Positions 26,074 to 33,789 of a stretch of 64,000 bases of DNA are shown piece by piece (positions within the stretch are counted from its first letter, which is position 1; the number at the start of each line of letters is the position of its first letter). A program made the position numbers and the translations under genes. The DNA comes from an uncultured Nitrospirales bacterium (GTDB taxonomy: Bacteria; Nitrospirota; Nitrospiria; Nitrospirales; UBA8639): positions 248,001-312,000 of the forward strand of contig OX638327.1 of NCBI GenBank assembly GCA_951812745.1, in the 5' to 3' direction. The notes beneath the pieces were generated by a model that was given only the letters and a program-made list of their open reading frames with translations, ran no database searches and had not been told where the DNA came from.

Positions 26074-27213
26074 ATGCCGATGGATGATTGGAAACGTGTC
26101 CTGGCCGAGAGCATCACCAAGCCCAAGGATTTGGCGAAACATCTCGGCGTGGATCCCAAAGAGGTAGAGGAGGTCGTGGGCCCGTATCCCATGCGGATCA
26201 CGCCCACGGTGCTTGCCACGATCAAGGCAAAAGGCGACGCGATCTGGAAACAGGTGGTGCCGGACGCCGTCGAGATGGAGGACTTCGACGCGCCCGACGA
26301 TCCCCTGGAAGAAGACACCGACAGCCCCGTGCCGCACCTGGTCCATCGCTATCCCGACCGCGTGCTCTTGATGGTCACGAATCAATGCCCGATCTATTGC
26401 CGGTTCTGTACGCGCAAGCGGTTGGTTGGCAAACCCGGGTTCCTGAAGAAGGGTGAATTGGATCAGGCCATTGCCTATCTCCGCGAGCATACGGAAATCC
26501 GGGACGTCATCCTGTCCGGCGGCGATCCCCTGTTGTTACCCGATCACCTGATCGAACGTATTTTGAAGGCGCTCCGGACCATCCCGCATCTCGAACTCAT
26601 CCGGTTCGGGTCCCGCGTGCCCGGCACGCTGCCCCAGCGCATCACCCCGGAACTGTGCGAGATCGTCAAACAGTATCATCCGATCTATATGAACCTGCAT
26701 TTCAATCATCCCGATGAACTCACCCCGGACGTCAAAGCGGCCTGCGGTCGCCTGGCCGACGCCGGTGTGCCGCTGGGGGCGCAAACGGTGCTGCTGAAAG
26801 GGGTGAACGATGATCCGGACATCATGAAACGGCTCATGCAGCAACTCCTGCTGGCCCGCGTGAAGCCGTATTATCTGTATCAGGCCGACCTGACCAAGGG
26901 GACCAACCATTTCCGCACGACCGTGGAGACGGGCCTGCAAATCATCCAGGCGCTTCAAGGCCATACCAGCGGCATGGCCGTTCCGCATTTCGTGATCGAT
27001 GCCCCGGGCGGCGGCGGGAAAATCCCGCTCCTGCCTCCCGACTATCTGCTGGACCTGGATGAAAACGGCGCGGTCCTGAAAAACTACGAAAACAAGACCT
27101 ACCATTATCCCCAGCCCGACCCCCAGCCCGACGCGGGTCGCCTGCGGGAACTGCCCATGGTCGGCACTTCTCCCGCCGGGGACCTCTGTAGCCTGGGCGC
27201 CATGGACGAGTGA
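26074..27213 (+). CDS. KamA-family radical SAM protein (lysine 2,3-aminomutase-like)
   Basis: A 379-residue radical SAM aminomutase. The cluster motif is CPIYCRFCTRKR (Cys 105, 109, 112), followed by ILSGGDPLLL, LIRFGSRVPGTLPQRIT and the PLP/substrate region DAPGGGGKIPLLPPDYL, all typical of lysine 2,3-aminomutase and of EpmB. The N-terminal helical part (residues 1-80) is shorter than in clostridial KamA. It could make beta-lysine as an osmolyte or for EF-P modification; the absence of a neighbouring acetyltransferase or epmA leaves this open. The next gene's start overlaps or abuts its stop. Confidence 0.85.
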   Translation: MPMDDWKRVLAESITKPKDLAKHLGVDPKEVEEVVGPYPMRITPTVLATIKAKGDAIWKQVVPDAVEMEDFDAPDDPLEEDTDSPVPHLVHRYPDRVLLMVTNQCPIYCRFCTRKRLVGKPGFLKKGELDQAIAYLREHTEIRDVILSGGDPLLLPDHLIERILKALRTIPHLELIRFGSRVPGTLPQRITPELCEIVKQYHPIYMNLHFNHPDELTPDVKAACGRLADAGVPLGAQTVLLKGVNDDPDIMKRLMQQLLLARVKPYYLYQADLTKGTNHFRTTVETGLQIIQALQGHTSGMAVPHFVIDAPGGGGKIPLLPPDYLLDLDENGAVLKNYENKTYHYPQPDPQPDAGRLRELPMVGTSPAGDLCSLGAMDE

Positions 27214-27215
27214 CG

Positions 27216-28376
27216 ATGGGCGCGATGCGCACGCCAGAAGGTATTTTACCTGATCACCACCTGAAAGGGCTTATTGCCGAAAGAGCCATTTCAGCCGACC
27301 TTCCCATTGAAGACACGCAAATTCAGCCCGCCAGTTTGGATTTACGGCTCGGCACGAAAGCCTACCGGTTGCGTAGCAGTTTTCACCCCGAACGATCAGA
27401 ATTGAATGCGCTCGATCTTTATAAGTCCGACTTTGTCGACTTAATCATGTATGAGATCGACTTAGAAAAAGGGGCCGTGCTGGAAAAAGGGAACGTGTAT
27501 CTTGTTCCGTTGTTGGAAAGATTACGCCTTCCCAAATTAATTCGAGGACGGGCTAATCCAAAAAGTTCAACAGGGCGCCTCGATATCCTCACTCGAATGA
27601 TTACTGACGTGAACGTGGGTTTTGACGAAGTACGGTCGGGATATTGCGGCCCCCTGTATCTGGAAATTGTGCCCCTCTCTTTTACGGTTCGTGTTCAAAC
27701 AGGATTAGCCTTGAATCAATTGCGTTTGATCACTGGGCGTGGAAGTCCTGCGGTTTCATACTCGAAACTTCGAGATCTATACCGTGAAGAAAATTTGCTC
27801 TATGAGAACAATGAACTGAATCGCCCTGTACCGTTAACTTCACGAAAAATCCGCGTAGACAATGGGCTATTTTTGGGCATTGATCTTCAAGGGTATTCGG
27901 CTGACGACTCCTTGATTGGTTATCGGGCGAAAAGAAATAGCAAAATTATTGATCTCTCACAGAATAGTTATTATGCGGCTCAAGACTTTTGGGAACCGAT
28001 TTATCGACACCCGAGCAATTCACTCATACTTGAGCCACAGGAATTCTATATTCTTGCTTCAAAAGAACGAATTAAAGTACCTGCAGGCTATGCTACTGAA
28101 ATGGTTGCCTATGAAGGCATGTGTGGTGAATTGCGCACGCATTACGCCGGGTTTTTCGATCCGGGCTTTGGCGCCGGGGACGGGCCGCGAAAGGGCACAC
28201 AGGTCGTGCTCGAAGTCAGACCGCATGACGTGCCTTTTTTGATTCACGACGGCCAGACATTTTTCAAGGTGGTGTACGAACGCATGTTGGACCTGCCGGA
28301 ACGCCTGTACGGGGCCTCCATCGGGTCCAGTTATCATCAACAGGGCCTCACGCTCAGTAAACATTTCAAGTGGTAG
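27216..28376 (+). CDS. dcd: 2'-deoxycytidine 5'-triphosphate deaminase (long form)
   Basis: A 386-residue protein equivalent to two fused dCTP deaminase/dUTPase-fold domains. The first contains IQPASLDLRLGTKAYRLRSS and RGRANPKSSTGRLDILTRMI; the second EFYILASKERIKVPAGYATE and HYAGFFDPGFG. It converts dCTP to dUTP for thymidylate synthesis. Codon usage and base composition from about 27240 to 28140 are visibly AT-richer than in either neighbour, so it may have been acquired horizontally. ATG 27216 follows the KamA stop (27211-27213) by two bases; ATG 27225 is an alternative. Confidence 0.88.
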   Translation: MGAMRTPEGILPDHHLKGLIAERAISADLPIEDTQIQPASLDLRLGTKAYRLRSSFHPERSELNALDLYKSDFVDLIMYEIDLEKGAVLEKGNVYLVPLLERLRLPKLIRGRANPKSSTGRLDILTRMITDVNVGFDEVRSGYCGPLYLEIVPLSFTVRVQTGLALNQLRLITGRGSPAVSYSKLRDLYREENLLYENNELNRPVPLTSRKIRVDNGLFLGIDLQGYSADDSLIGYRAKRNSKIIDLSQNSYYAAQDFWEPIYRHPSNSLILEPQEFYILASKERIKVPAGYATEMVAYEGMCGELRTHYAGFFDPGFGAGDGPRKGTQVVLEVRPHDVPFLIHDGQTFFKVVYERMLDLPERLYGASIGSSYHQQGLTLSKHFKW

Positions 28377-28379
28377 CGC

Positions 28380-28844
28380 ATGGCACCCGAGACAAAACCG
28401 CCTGACCCTTCCCAGGTCCCCGAGCAGCCCGACCCGCCCGCGCGGCAGGTGCCCGGGGTCCACGTGGGCCCGCCGAGTCAGAATTCCGACGTGGACCCGG
28501 AAGCGCACGAAGCCCTGCAAATGAAAGTGGCCATGAAGATGGTGGGCTCCGCCATGGTCTTCATCGGATTCATTCAGGTCTTCATGTCCGCCAGTACCGG
28601 CGCGGAGATTTCCATCTTTCCCATGATCCTGTATTTTTCGGGCCTGGGCCTGTGGGCACATTCGTCCGTCAAGATCCCCGCGGTCCGGTACACGGTCATC
28701 GCCTTTTCCCTCTTCTGCATCCTGGCCTTCCTCAATATCGGCGAAGTGCTCTTCTGGCACAAATACGTCATTTACTGGGGCACCATCGCCATGGTGGTCT
28801 ACTTCATGTTCCAGAACCCCAAGAAACCTTCCAAACCGTCGTAG
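28380..28844 (+). CDS. Small membrane protein of unknown function
   Basis: A 154-residue protein. The first 50 residues are Pro-rich and cytoplasmic-looking (PPDPSQVPEQPDPPARQVPG). Four hydrophobic segments follow (MVGSAMVFIGFIQVFM, IFPMILYFSGLGLWA, YTVIAFSLFCILAFLNIG, YVIYWGTIAMVVYFMF), ending in a basic NPKKPSKPS tail. It begins 3 bp after the dCTP deaminase stop, so it is probably co-transcribed. No family recognised. Confidence 0.75.
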   Translation: MAPETKPPDPSQVPEQPDPPARQVPGVHVGPPSQNSDVDPEAHEALQMKVAMKMVGSAMVFIGFIQVFMSASTGAEISIFPMILYFSGLGLWAHSSVKIPAVRYTVIAFSLFCILAFLNIGEVLFWHKYVIYWGTIAMVVYFMFQNPKKPSKPS

Positions 28845-29197
28845 CCTGCGGAAGAGGGGAAAAATGATTGCAGGGTTGCGCCCCCGCACGACGAGGGGAA
28901 GAACAGAATGTGGGGTTTCGTCCCCACACGCCGAGGTCCTTTTGTTTCGGCAAAAGGACCCAAAACCATGGGCGCCCGGGCGCGGCCCTTTGGGTGCCTT
29001 TGCCCCAATCCCGATTACTTGGGCTGCGGAACTCGCTTCGCTCAAACAGTCCTCGCCCCCATATTGGATTCGGGACCGGGGCGCAGCCGCGCCCGCAGGC
29101 GCCCTCTCGTGGCGCCATGGGATGGCGCGAGGTACGAAGCTGCGGAAGGCGGCATGAGATGCCGCCACTACAGAGGAGGGGGATAACGGAACGCGCC
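28845..29197. repeat. Intergenic region with the dispersed repeat D, copy 2
   Basis: Bases 28869-29173 parallel 20495-20758, with about 40 extra bases near the 3' end (TGGCGCCATGGGATGGCGCG palindrome). The plus-strand frame of the downstream glycosyltransferase is accidentally open through it, which would give a false N-terminal extension. Confidence 0.8.
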
Positions 29198-29902
29198 ATG
29201 CCCGCTTCGATCGCCGTCGTGATTCCTACCTTGAACGAGGAGCGCGTGCTGTCACGGACGCTCCTCGCGGTGCGGCAGCTTCGCTTCGATGAAGTGGTTC
29301 TGGTGGACGGCGGCAGCCGGGATCAGACAGTGTCCATTGCGGAGGGCCAGTTGCCAGGGCTTAGCCTGCACCCCGCGAAGGTGATGATCGCGGAGCCGGG
29401 GCGCGCCCGACAAATGAATGCTGGCGCCCGGTCCACGCGATCCGACGTCCTGCTGTTCCTGCATGCCGATACGTTGCTTCCGCCGGAGACGCGCACCGAG
29501 ATCGAGCGGGTCCTGGAGAATCCCAGGTACGTGGGGGGCCGGTTCGACGTCCGGTTCGAAGACGACCGCGGGTGGGCCTGGCTCGTCAGTCGCCTGATGA
29601 ATTGGCGTTCCCGCTGGTCGGGCATCGCTACGGGCGACCAGGCGTTGTTCGTTCGTCGTTCCGTGTTCGACGATTTGGGCGGGTTTGCCGACGTGCCCCT
29701 GATGGAAGATATCGAATTGACACGACGCCTTAAACGCGCGGGGTCCATGGCCGCCTTGCGTAGCCAGGTCACCACGTCGTTCCGGCGATGGGAGCAACAG
29801 GGCGCCCTCCGGACCATCGTGCAGATGTGGCTCCTCCGCTTGTTGTACTGGATCGGCGTCCCACCCCAAATCCTGAACAGGTTTTATGTCCCGATCAGGT
29901 AA
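29198..29902 (+). CDS. TIGR04283-type glycosyltransferase (GT2 fold)
   Basis: A 234-residue family 2 glycosyltransferase: ASIAVVIPTLNEERVLSRTL at the start, DEVVLVDGGSRDQT, then LLFLHADTLLPPETRTEI with the metal-binding DxD-equivalent, and GDQALFVRRSVFDDLGGF. This matches the family named 'arsenosugar biosynthesis glycosyltransferase' TIGR04283; the arsenosugar role was inferred from gene neighbours in other genomes and is not shown here. ATG 29198 is preceded by GAGGAGGGGG. It overlaps the next gene by 17 bp, the usual pairing. Confidence 0.85.
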   Translation: MPASIAVVIPTLNEERVLSRTLLAVRQLRFDEVVLVDGGSRDQTVSIAEGQLPGLSLHPAKVMIAEPGRARQMNAGARSTRSDVLLFLHADTLLPPETRTEIERVLENPRYVGGRFDVRFEDDRGWAWLVSRLMNWRSRWSGIATGDQALFVRRSVFDDLGGFADVPLMEDIELTRRLKRAGSMAALRSQVTTSFRRWEQQGALRTIVQMWLLRLLYWIGVPPQILNRFYVPIR

Positions 29903-30653
29903 CCCCGCCTCGTCTCGTCGAGACCGCCGCCAACGGAGAGGCGGCCCGCCTTCCGGCCACGCCGAAGGCGCGATCATTATTTTTGCCAAGGCGCCGGTGC
30001 CCGGAGCCGTGAAGACGCGCATGTGCCCGCCCCTGGCACCCGATGAGGCGGCGAGCCTGCACGGGAGTCTGGTCATGGATGCCGTGGAACGGACACGGTC
30101 GCTTCGGGGGTTCGACGTGTTTCTGGCCTGCACACCCGGGACGGACCACCCGTTCTTTCAAACGCTGGCGGCCCGGTATCGCATCCGCCTGTGCGATCAG
30201 GTGGGTGAAGATCTCGGACAGCGCATGGATCATGCGCTGTCCGCCATACTCGCCCGCGGCTACGCGCACGCCCTGCTGGTCGGCACGGACATTCCGAATC
30301 TTTCCGCTCACCACTATCAGCACGCGAAAGCGCTTTTACAGGACACGGACGTCGTGTTGGGTCCCACAAAAGACGGCGGCTATTATCTGGTGGGAGCGAA
30401 ACACCCCGTGCCGGCACTCTTTGCCGATATCCCCTGGTCGACCGGTGGCGTGCTCTCCCACAGCCAAGCCCGCGCCGAACAGGCAGGACTCGTTGTCGGG
30501 CTGCTGGACCCCGAACGCGATCTCGATACCTTCGACGACGTGCGGGCCCTGTGGCGTGAAGAAACCGGATCCGGCAAAAAGACCGTATCCACTCGAACGA
30601 GCAACGTGTTGCACACGTTGATCCAACGGCATGGGAACGCGTCGCCCGCGTAA
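29886..30653 (+). CDS. TIGR04282-type glycosyltransferase (DUF2064)
   Basis: A 255-residue nucleotide-diphospho-sugar transferase-fold protein: IIIFAKAPVPGAVKTRM near residue 30, EDLGQRMDHALSAIL, LLVGTDIPNLSAHHYQHA and LGPTKDGGYYLVGAK are the family signatures. It is the usual partner of TIGR04283 enzymes. The first 28 residues are Arg/Gly-rich and lie in the overlap with the upstream gene, so the true start may be later. Substrate unknown; neither ArsM nor the radical SAM partner is next to it. Confidence 0.85.
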   Translation: MSRSGNPASSRRDRRQRRGGPPSGHAEGAIIIFAKAPVPGAVKTRMCPPLAPDEAASLHGSLVMDAVERTRSLRGFDVFLACTPGTDHPFFQTLAARYRIRLCDQVGEDLGQRMDHALSAILARGYAHALLVGTDIPNLSAHHYQHAKALLQDTDVVLGPTKDGGYYLVGAKHPVPALFADIPWSTGGVLSHSQARAEQAGLVVGLLDPERDLDTFDDVRALWREETGSGKKTVSTRTSNVLHTLIQRHGNASPA

Positions 30654-30715
30654 CGGCCGATCGACTGTTTCCCTGATTCAGGATTTCGTAAAATCCTCAA
30701 TCCGCTCTTTTCCTT

Positions 30716-30750
30716 CTGTCATCCTTGTCTGTGTTGAGTCATTCGTTGAC
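30716..30750. repeat. Solo IS-end-like repeat, family C (inverted orientation)
   Basis: CTGTCATCCTTGTCTGTGTT then GAGTCATTCGTTGAC, the same 36-bp family as the IS481-like termini. It forms the first codons of the open frame of the Fis-type HTH gene. Confidence 0.75.
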
Positions 30751-30958
30751 CGTTTCGTCCGCAACGGCAGCCGACGAGCCGGTTCTCAGGTTGGAGATGG
30801 CGTTGGGAAAGCAAACACTGGCGGAAACCGAGTCCGCAATCATCGAAGAAGTCATGAAACTCTGCGGACAGAATAAGAGTTTAGCCGCTCAAAAATTGGG
30901 GCTCACCCGGTTTGCGCTGGACCGGCGCTTGAAAAAGATTGCCGATGAGTTAAAATGA
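30725..30958 (+). CDS. Orphan Fis-type helix-turn-helix protein (possible regulator fragment)
   Basis: A short frame of up to 77 codons. Residues 25-77 (TLAETESAIIEEVMKLCGQN, KSLAAQKLGLTRFALDRRL) are the Fis-type DNA-binding helices found at the C-terminus of NtrC-like activators. The upstream part lies in a dispersed repeat and reads as non-coding, starting at TTG. An ATG at 30797 would give a 53-residue protein. It may be the surviving C-terminus of a sigma-54 activator, or a genuine small Fis-like protein; the sequence cannot decide. Confidence 0.5.
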   Translation: MSVLSHSLTVSSATAADEPVLRLEMALGKQTLAETESAIIEEVMKLCGQNKSLAAQKLGLTRFALDRRLKKIADELK

Positions 30959-30981
30959 TCGCTCCTGCAAAGCACTGAACA

Positions 30982-31362
30982 TTGCACCCCGCCCCGGTCG
31001 ATCACGTGGACCCCTCGACCAACACCTATCAAATTTCCGGGCTGGATGACCTGGGCCGGGGCTTCAACCGGCAGGTCGAAATGAAGGTCCTGGATGGAAC
31101 GGTTCAGGCCGTCTTCCGGTATGAACGCTTCCTTCTGGAGATCGAACCGCAAGCCACCGAGCAAGCCGCCGTCGCCGTGCTTATCGACGAATTACAGGAC
31201 CGGGGCTATACCCAACTTCGCACCCGTCTCCAATTTCGGGGAGAGGCCTATTTGGGCAACCAGGAACTGTGGGCGGAACACCAGGATCCTGAGCCTAAGG
31301 GAAGACTGGCTCGACTGTTACAGACAATCCGAAGCACCTTCCTCCGAGGCTGGGCACGCTGA
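30982..31362 (+). CDS. Conserved-looking hypothetical protein
   Basis: A 126-residue frame starting at TTG 30982 (an internal GTG near 31006 is possible). Sequence: ISGLDDLGRGFNRQVEMKVL, a beta-rich middle, then AVAVLIDELQDRGYTQLRTR and FRGEAYLGNQELWAEHQDPE. No transmembrane segment or signal peptide. Codon choice matches neighbours, which supports coding. I do not recognise the family. It lies 23 bp after the Fis-type frame. Confidence 0.6.
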   Translation: MHPAPVDHVDPSTNTYQISGLDDLGRGFNRQVEMKVLDGTVQAVFRYERFLLEIEPQATEQAAVAVLIDELQDRGYTQLRTRLQFRGEAYLGNQELWAEHQDPEPKGRLARLLQTIRSTFLRGWAR

Positions 31363-31494
31363 GCAGGCTGCCTACGCTTTTATGATGCTGAGCCTGCTTC
31401 TTGTGTCACACTAGGATCTATTTTGACAGGCTCTCGTTGTTGACAAGATGGATTCTTCGCTAGACCCTCCGCTGTGCTCAGGGTGCCAAAAGGT

Positions 31495-31965
31495 TCACCC
31501 TTTTGCCTGCGACAACTGCAAAATAATGTTCCATTCGCTTTCGCGGACCGGTTGCACCGAGAGACGCGAGCCCCTTCGGAGCAGTTCCATCTTTTCGAGA
31601 CCTCTTACCCCTCGGAGGCTTTCCAAAGACATCGGCGTTCGCAGCACTTCCTTCAACCGAACGTCGACCATCACCCAGCGCGGATTCTGTTTTGAACTTT
31701 TTTCGTCGAAATACCGGCTGCCGGGTCGCCAGGCAAAATAATCGGGATACGCGGCTTTGACGATCTCGACCATACCCACGATCGCTGGAGGATCGGCGTT
31801 GCTATGATAAAAAAAGGCCAAATCCCCGACGGCCATGGCTTGCAGAAAGTTACGCGCCTGATAATTTCTCACGCCTTCCCAGCAGGTCGTCCGTTTGGGA
31901 GAACGTGCCAAATCCTCAATGGAAAACGTCGAAGGTTCCGATTTGAGCAACCAGTAACCGGGCAT
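31495..31965 (-). CDS. EVE-domain protein
   Basis: A 156-residue protein beginning MPGYWLLKSEPSTFSIEDLA, the hallmark of the EVE/PUA-like fold. WEGVRNYQARNFLQAMAVGD, AFFYHSNADPPAIVGMVEIV and RWVMVDVRLKEVLRTP follow in order. EVE domains bind modified bases in DNA or RNA and are common in restriction and defence contexts; the stand-alone form is of unsettled function. ATG 31965 is preferred to the upstream frame start at 32181, which covers repeat and transposase remnants. A fragment of its 5' end is duplicated at 34174-34278. Confidence 0.88.
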   Translation of the reverse strand: MPGYWLLKSEPSTFSIEDLARSPKRTTCWEGVRNYQARNFLQAMAVGDLAFFYHSNADPPAIVGMVEIVKAAYPDYFAWRPGSRYFDEKSSKQNPRWVMVDVRLKEVLRTPMSLESLRGVRGLEKMELLRRGSRLSVQPVRESEWNIILQLSQAKG

Positions 31966-32047
31966 CGCCTGAGCCTCCGCTCCTCGATGAATGGAACGGC
32001 ATCCTATCCTGTTCGACGACGACCATTCAACGGGTTCCCGGCGATGA
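31891..32047. repeat. Duplicated EVE 5' region, copy 1
   Basis: About 157 bp covering the first 25 codons and upstream sequence of the EVE gene. It matches 34204-34360 in the same orientation with scattered substitutions, including identical stretches such as GAAGGTTCCGATTTGAGCAA. Confidence 0.8.
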
Positions 32048-32197
32048 ATGGCGGGTAGGCTCAGCACTACGTCCAAGTCTACTTCGGAATATCGCGAAGT
32101 CAATAATCGCGGACAGTCGCTTTGGCGTATAGCCTGCCTTCGACAACACCGCATACTGATCATCCAGATCGAAGAATCCACGCTGACCTGGCATCAT
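32027..32197 (-). pseudogene. N-terminal remnant of an IS5-type transposase
   Basis: A 56-codon frame: MMPGQRGFFDLDDQYAVLSK, AGYTPKRLSAIIDFAIFRSR, then LG. This is the conserved beginning of IS5-group transposases (FDLDDRYxxLSKAGDPLERL, VVDFEVFR pattern). After about residue 42 the frame runs into the EVE upstream repeat and stops, so the rest of the transposase is lost. The breakpoint coincides with the edge of the duplicated EVE segment. Too short to be seen by length-filtered gene calling. Confidence 0.65.
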
Positions 32198-32322
32198 AAC
32201 CTACCCTCCGCGACAAGGAGATGTAAACACGCCAACCAAGCAAACGCGACAGATTTTTCATGGGATCCAGATGCTGTCGAGTTGATTTTGGACTTCGCCT
32301 GTCAGTTAGCCACTGTTCCCGA

Positions 32323-33789
32323 TTAGCATTCTTGTAATTTTTCTTTCAGGTTCGGCGACTCCAACGGCCCTATGGCTCCACCGTTTCCCTCCTCTCTCGT
32401 CTCGTTGAATTTTTCCGAATTGCACTTGAGGTCTAGGAATTGGCACTCCTCATTTTTTTCCGGTTTCCCTCTATTCGACGACTGGTCTTGATCTTCCTTC
32501 TTTTTTATCCGCATATCGTCCCTATTAGTTTGGCCAGATGAAGAGAGCACCTGCGCTGGACCTATGGTTCCTCTAACACTCTCTGTCGATGTTTCGACCT
32601 CGCTATCTTCTCCGGCTGGAGGGCTCTCCTGCGTCGTCGGCTGTCCATGTCCACGTTTATCCCCTTGTGTCAGGGGGTAGAGGAACAAGCCCTCATAACC
32701 AATCACAAGCGGACGTTCGAAGGTTTCTTCCAGCGTGATGCCGCGGGAATCTGCCGAGACAAATGAGAAACGGGATTGCGGGACCTGCGACTTGGCCAAG
32801 GCATTGAGAGAGGCACCAAGTTCGTTAAGAGCTTGGTGCGCTTGATTGATCACATCTTCTCCGTACGTCGGGTTGGCGTCGCCCACATCAGTTTTACGAT
32901 CTTTTTTCTGGATCGTCGCGTTGTTCAGGAGCCCCTGTAGCTTCTGCTGGTTCGTGACCGCCTGATTCAGCGTGACCCCAGCAACCGCACTGAGCCCAAA
33001 CACATTGTCACCGCGAAACGTGTATTGGATCGACCGTGTCATGTAGACGCGAGAGATCATCATTGGCTCCATTGTTTGCGAGGTCGGGCCGTCTGACAAA
33101 CGGGATCGTGCAATCTCAATCGTTTCCTTGTGGCAAGGGGGGGCCGATGTCGAGTAGTAGGAATACTCCTTTTCCGACGGCTGCAGTTCTCTTTTACAAT
33201 ATGCGAAAAAAAGGCTCAGCGCCTGATAGGCGTCGAGACCATAAGTCTCAACTTCCTTCACGGACAAGGAAACCGATTCAACTGACTTTGACGAGATCCC
33301 CAAAAATATTGCGATGTTCTGTAGGGGCGCTGTTGTCGCGAACTCCGCCGCATCATAAATGGCGAGCGTATATCCAGGGAACGCAACCAGCGGCAAACGG
33401 TCGAATGTGTGATTATCTTCCAGCTGTTTCTGAGCAATGTAGCGTTTCGCCGGTATAGATTTCTCAATCTGACTATTTGGCAACTTCGTGTATTTTTTAT
33501 ACTTCTCTCGTATCAAAACCCAGGGGTATGCATAACCAATTTTGAACGAATCAACTCTCTCAAAAGACTGAGGCTTTTTTGAGGATGTCGCATAGATATC
33601 ACCGACATGGATATCTTCGGTCGGAGGATAAACAGGTTGAATGCCAAGTGGATCGAGTGATTTAATCCATTGCTGTTTGATGAAATTTTTGGGTGCTTCA
33701 ATTGTCGACGAGCAACCAAGTAAGCAAAAAAAACCAATAAGGACAAGGGATCGACCGCCGCAGCTTTTCTTATTGAGCAAAATACTCAA
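32323..33789 (-). CDS. Orphan lipoprotein of unknown function
   Basis: A 488-residue protein with a lipoprotein signal (SLVLIGFFCLLGC, lipobox LLGC at about residue 26), then a mixed alpha/beta mature part and a long polar, Gln/Glu/Ser-rich C-terminal region from about residue 385. Some coiled-coil tendency near VTNQQKLQGLLNNATIQKKD. Base composition is lower in GC than surrounding genes and no relatives are recognised. It lies between two copies of the EVE 5' repeat and next to a transposase remnant, so it looks acquired. Location: outer or inner membrane leaflet facing the periplasm. Confidence 0.7.
   Translation of the reverse strand: MSILLNKKSCGGRSLVLIGFFCLLGCSSTIEAPKNFIKQQWIKSLDPLGIQPVYPPTEDIHVGDIYATSSKKPQSFERVDSFKIGYAYPWVLIREKYKKYTKLPNSQIEKSIPAKRYIAQKQLEDNHTFDRLPLVAFPGYTLAIYDAAEFATTAPLQNIAIFLGISSKSVESVSLSVKEVETYGLDAYQALSLFFAYCKRELQPSEKEYSYYSTSAPPCHKETIEIARSRLSDGPTSQTMEPMMISRVYMTRSIQYTFRGDNVFGLSAVAGVTLNQAVTNQQKLQGLLNNATIQKKDRKTDVGDANPTYGEDVINQAHQALNELGASLNALAKSQVPQSRFSFVSADSRGITLEETFERPLVIGYEGLFLYPLTQGDKRGHGQPTTQESPPAGEDSEVETSTESVRGTIGPAQVLSSSGQTNRDDMRIKKKEDQDQSSNRGKPEKNEECQFLDLKCNSEKFNETREEGNGGAIGPLESPNLKEKLQEC

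Noticed and set aside
28868-29197. N-terminal extension of the TIGR04283 glycosyltransferase
   Set aside because: The open frame there is a dispersed repeat; the conserved fold starts at ATG 29198 after a ribosome binding site.
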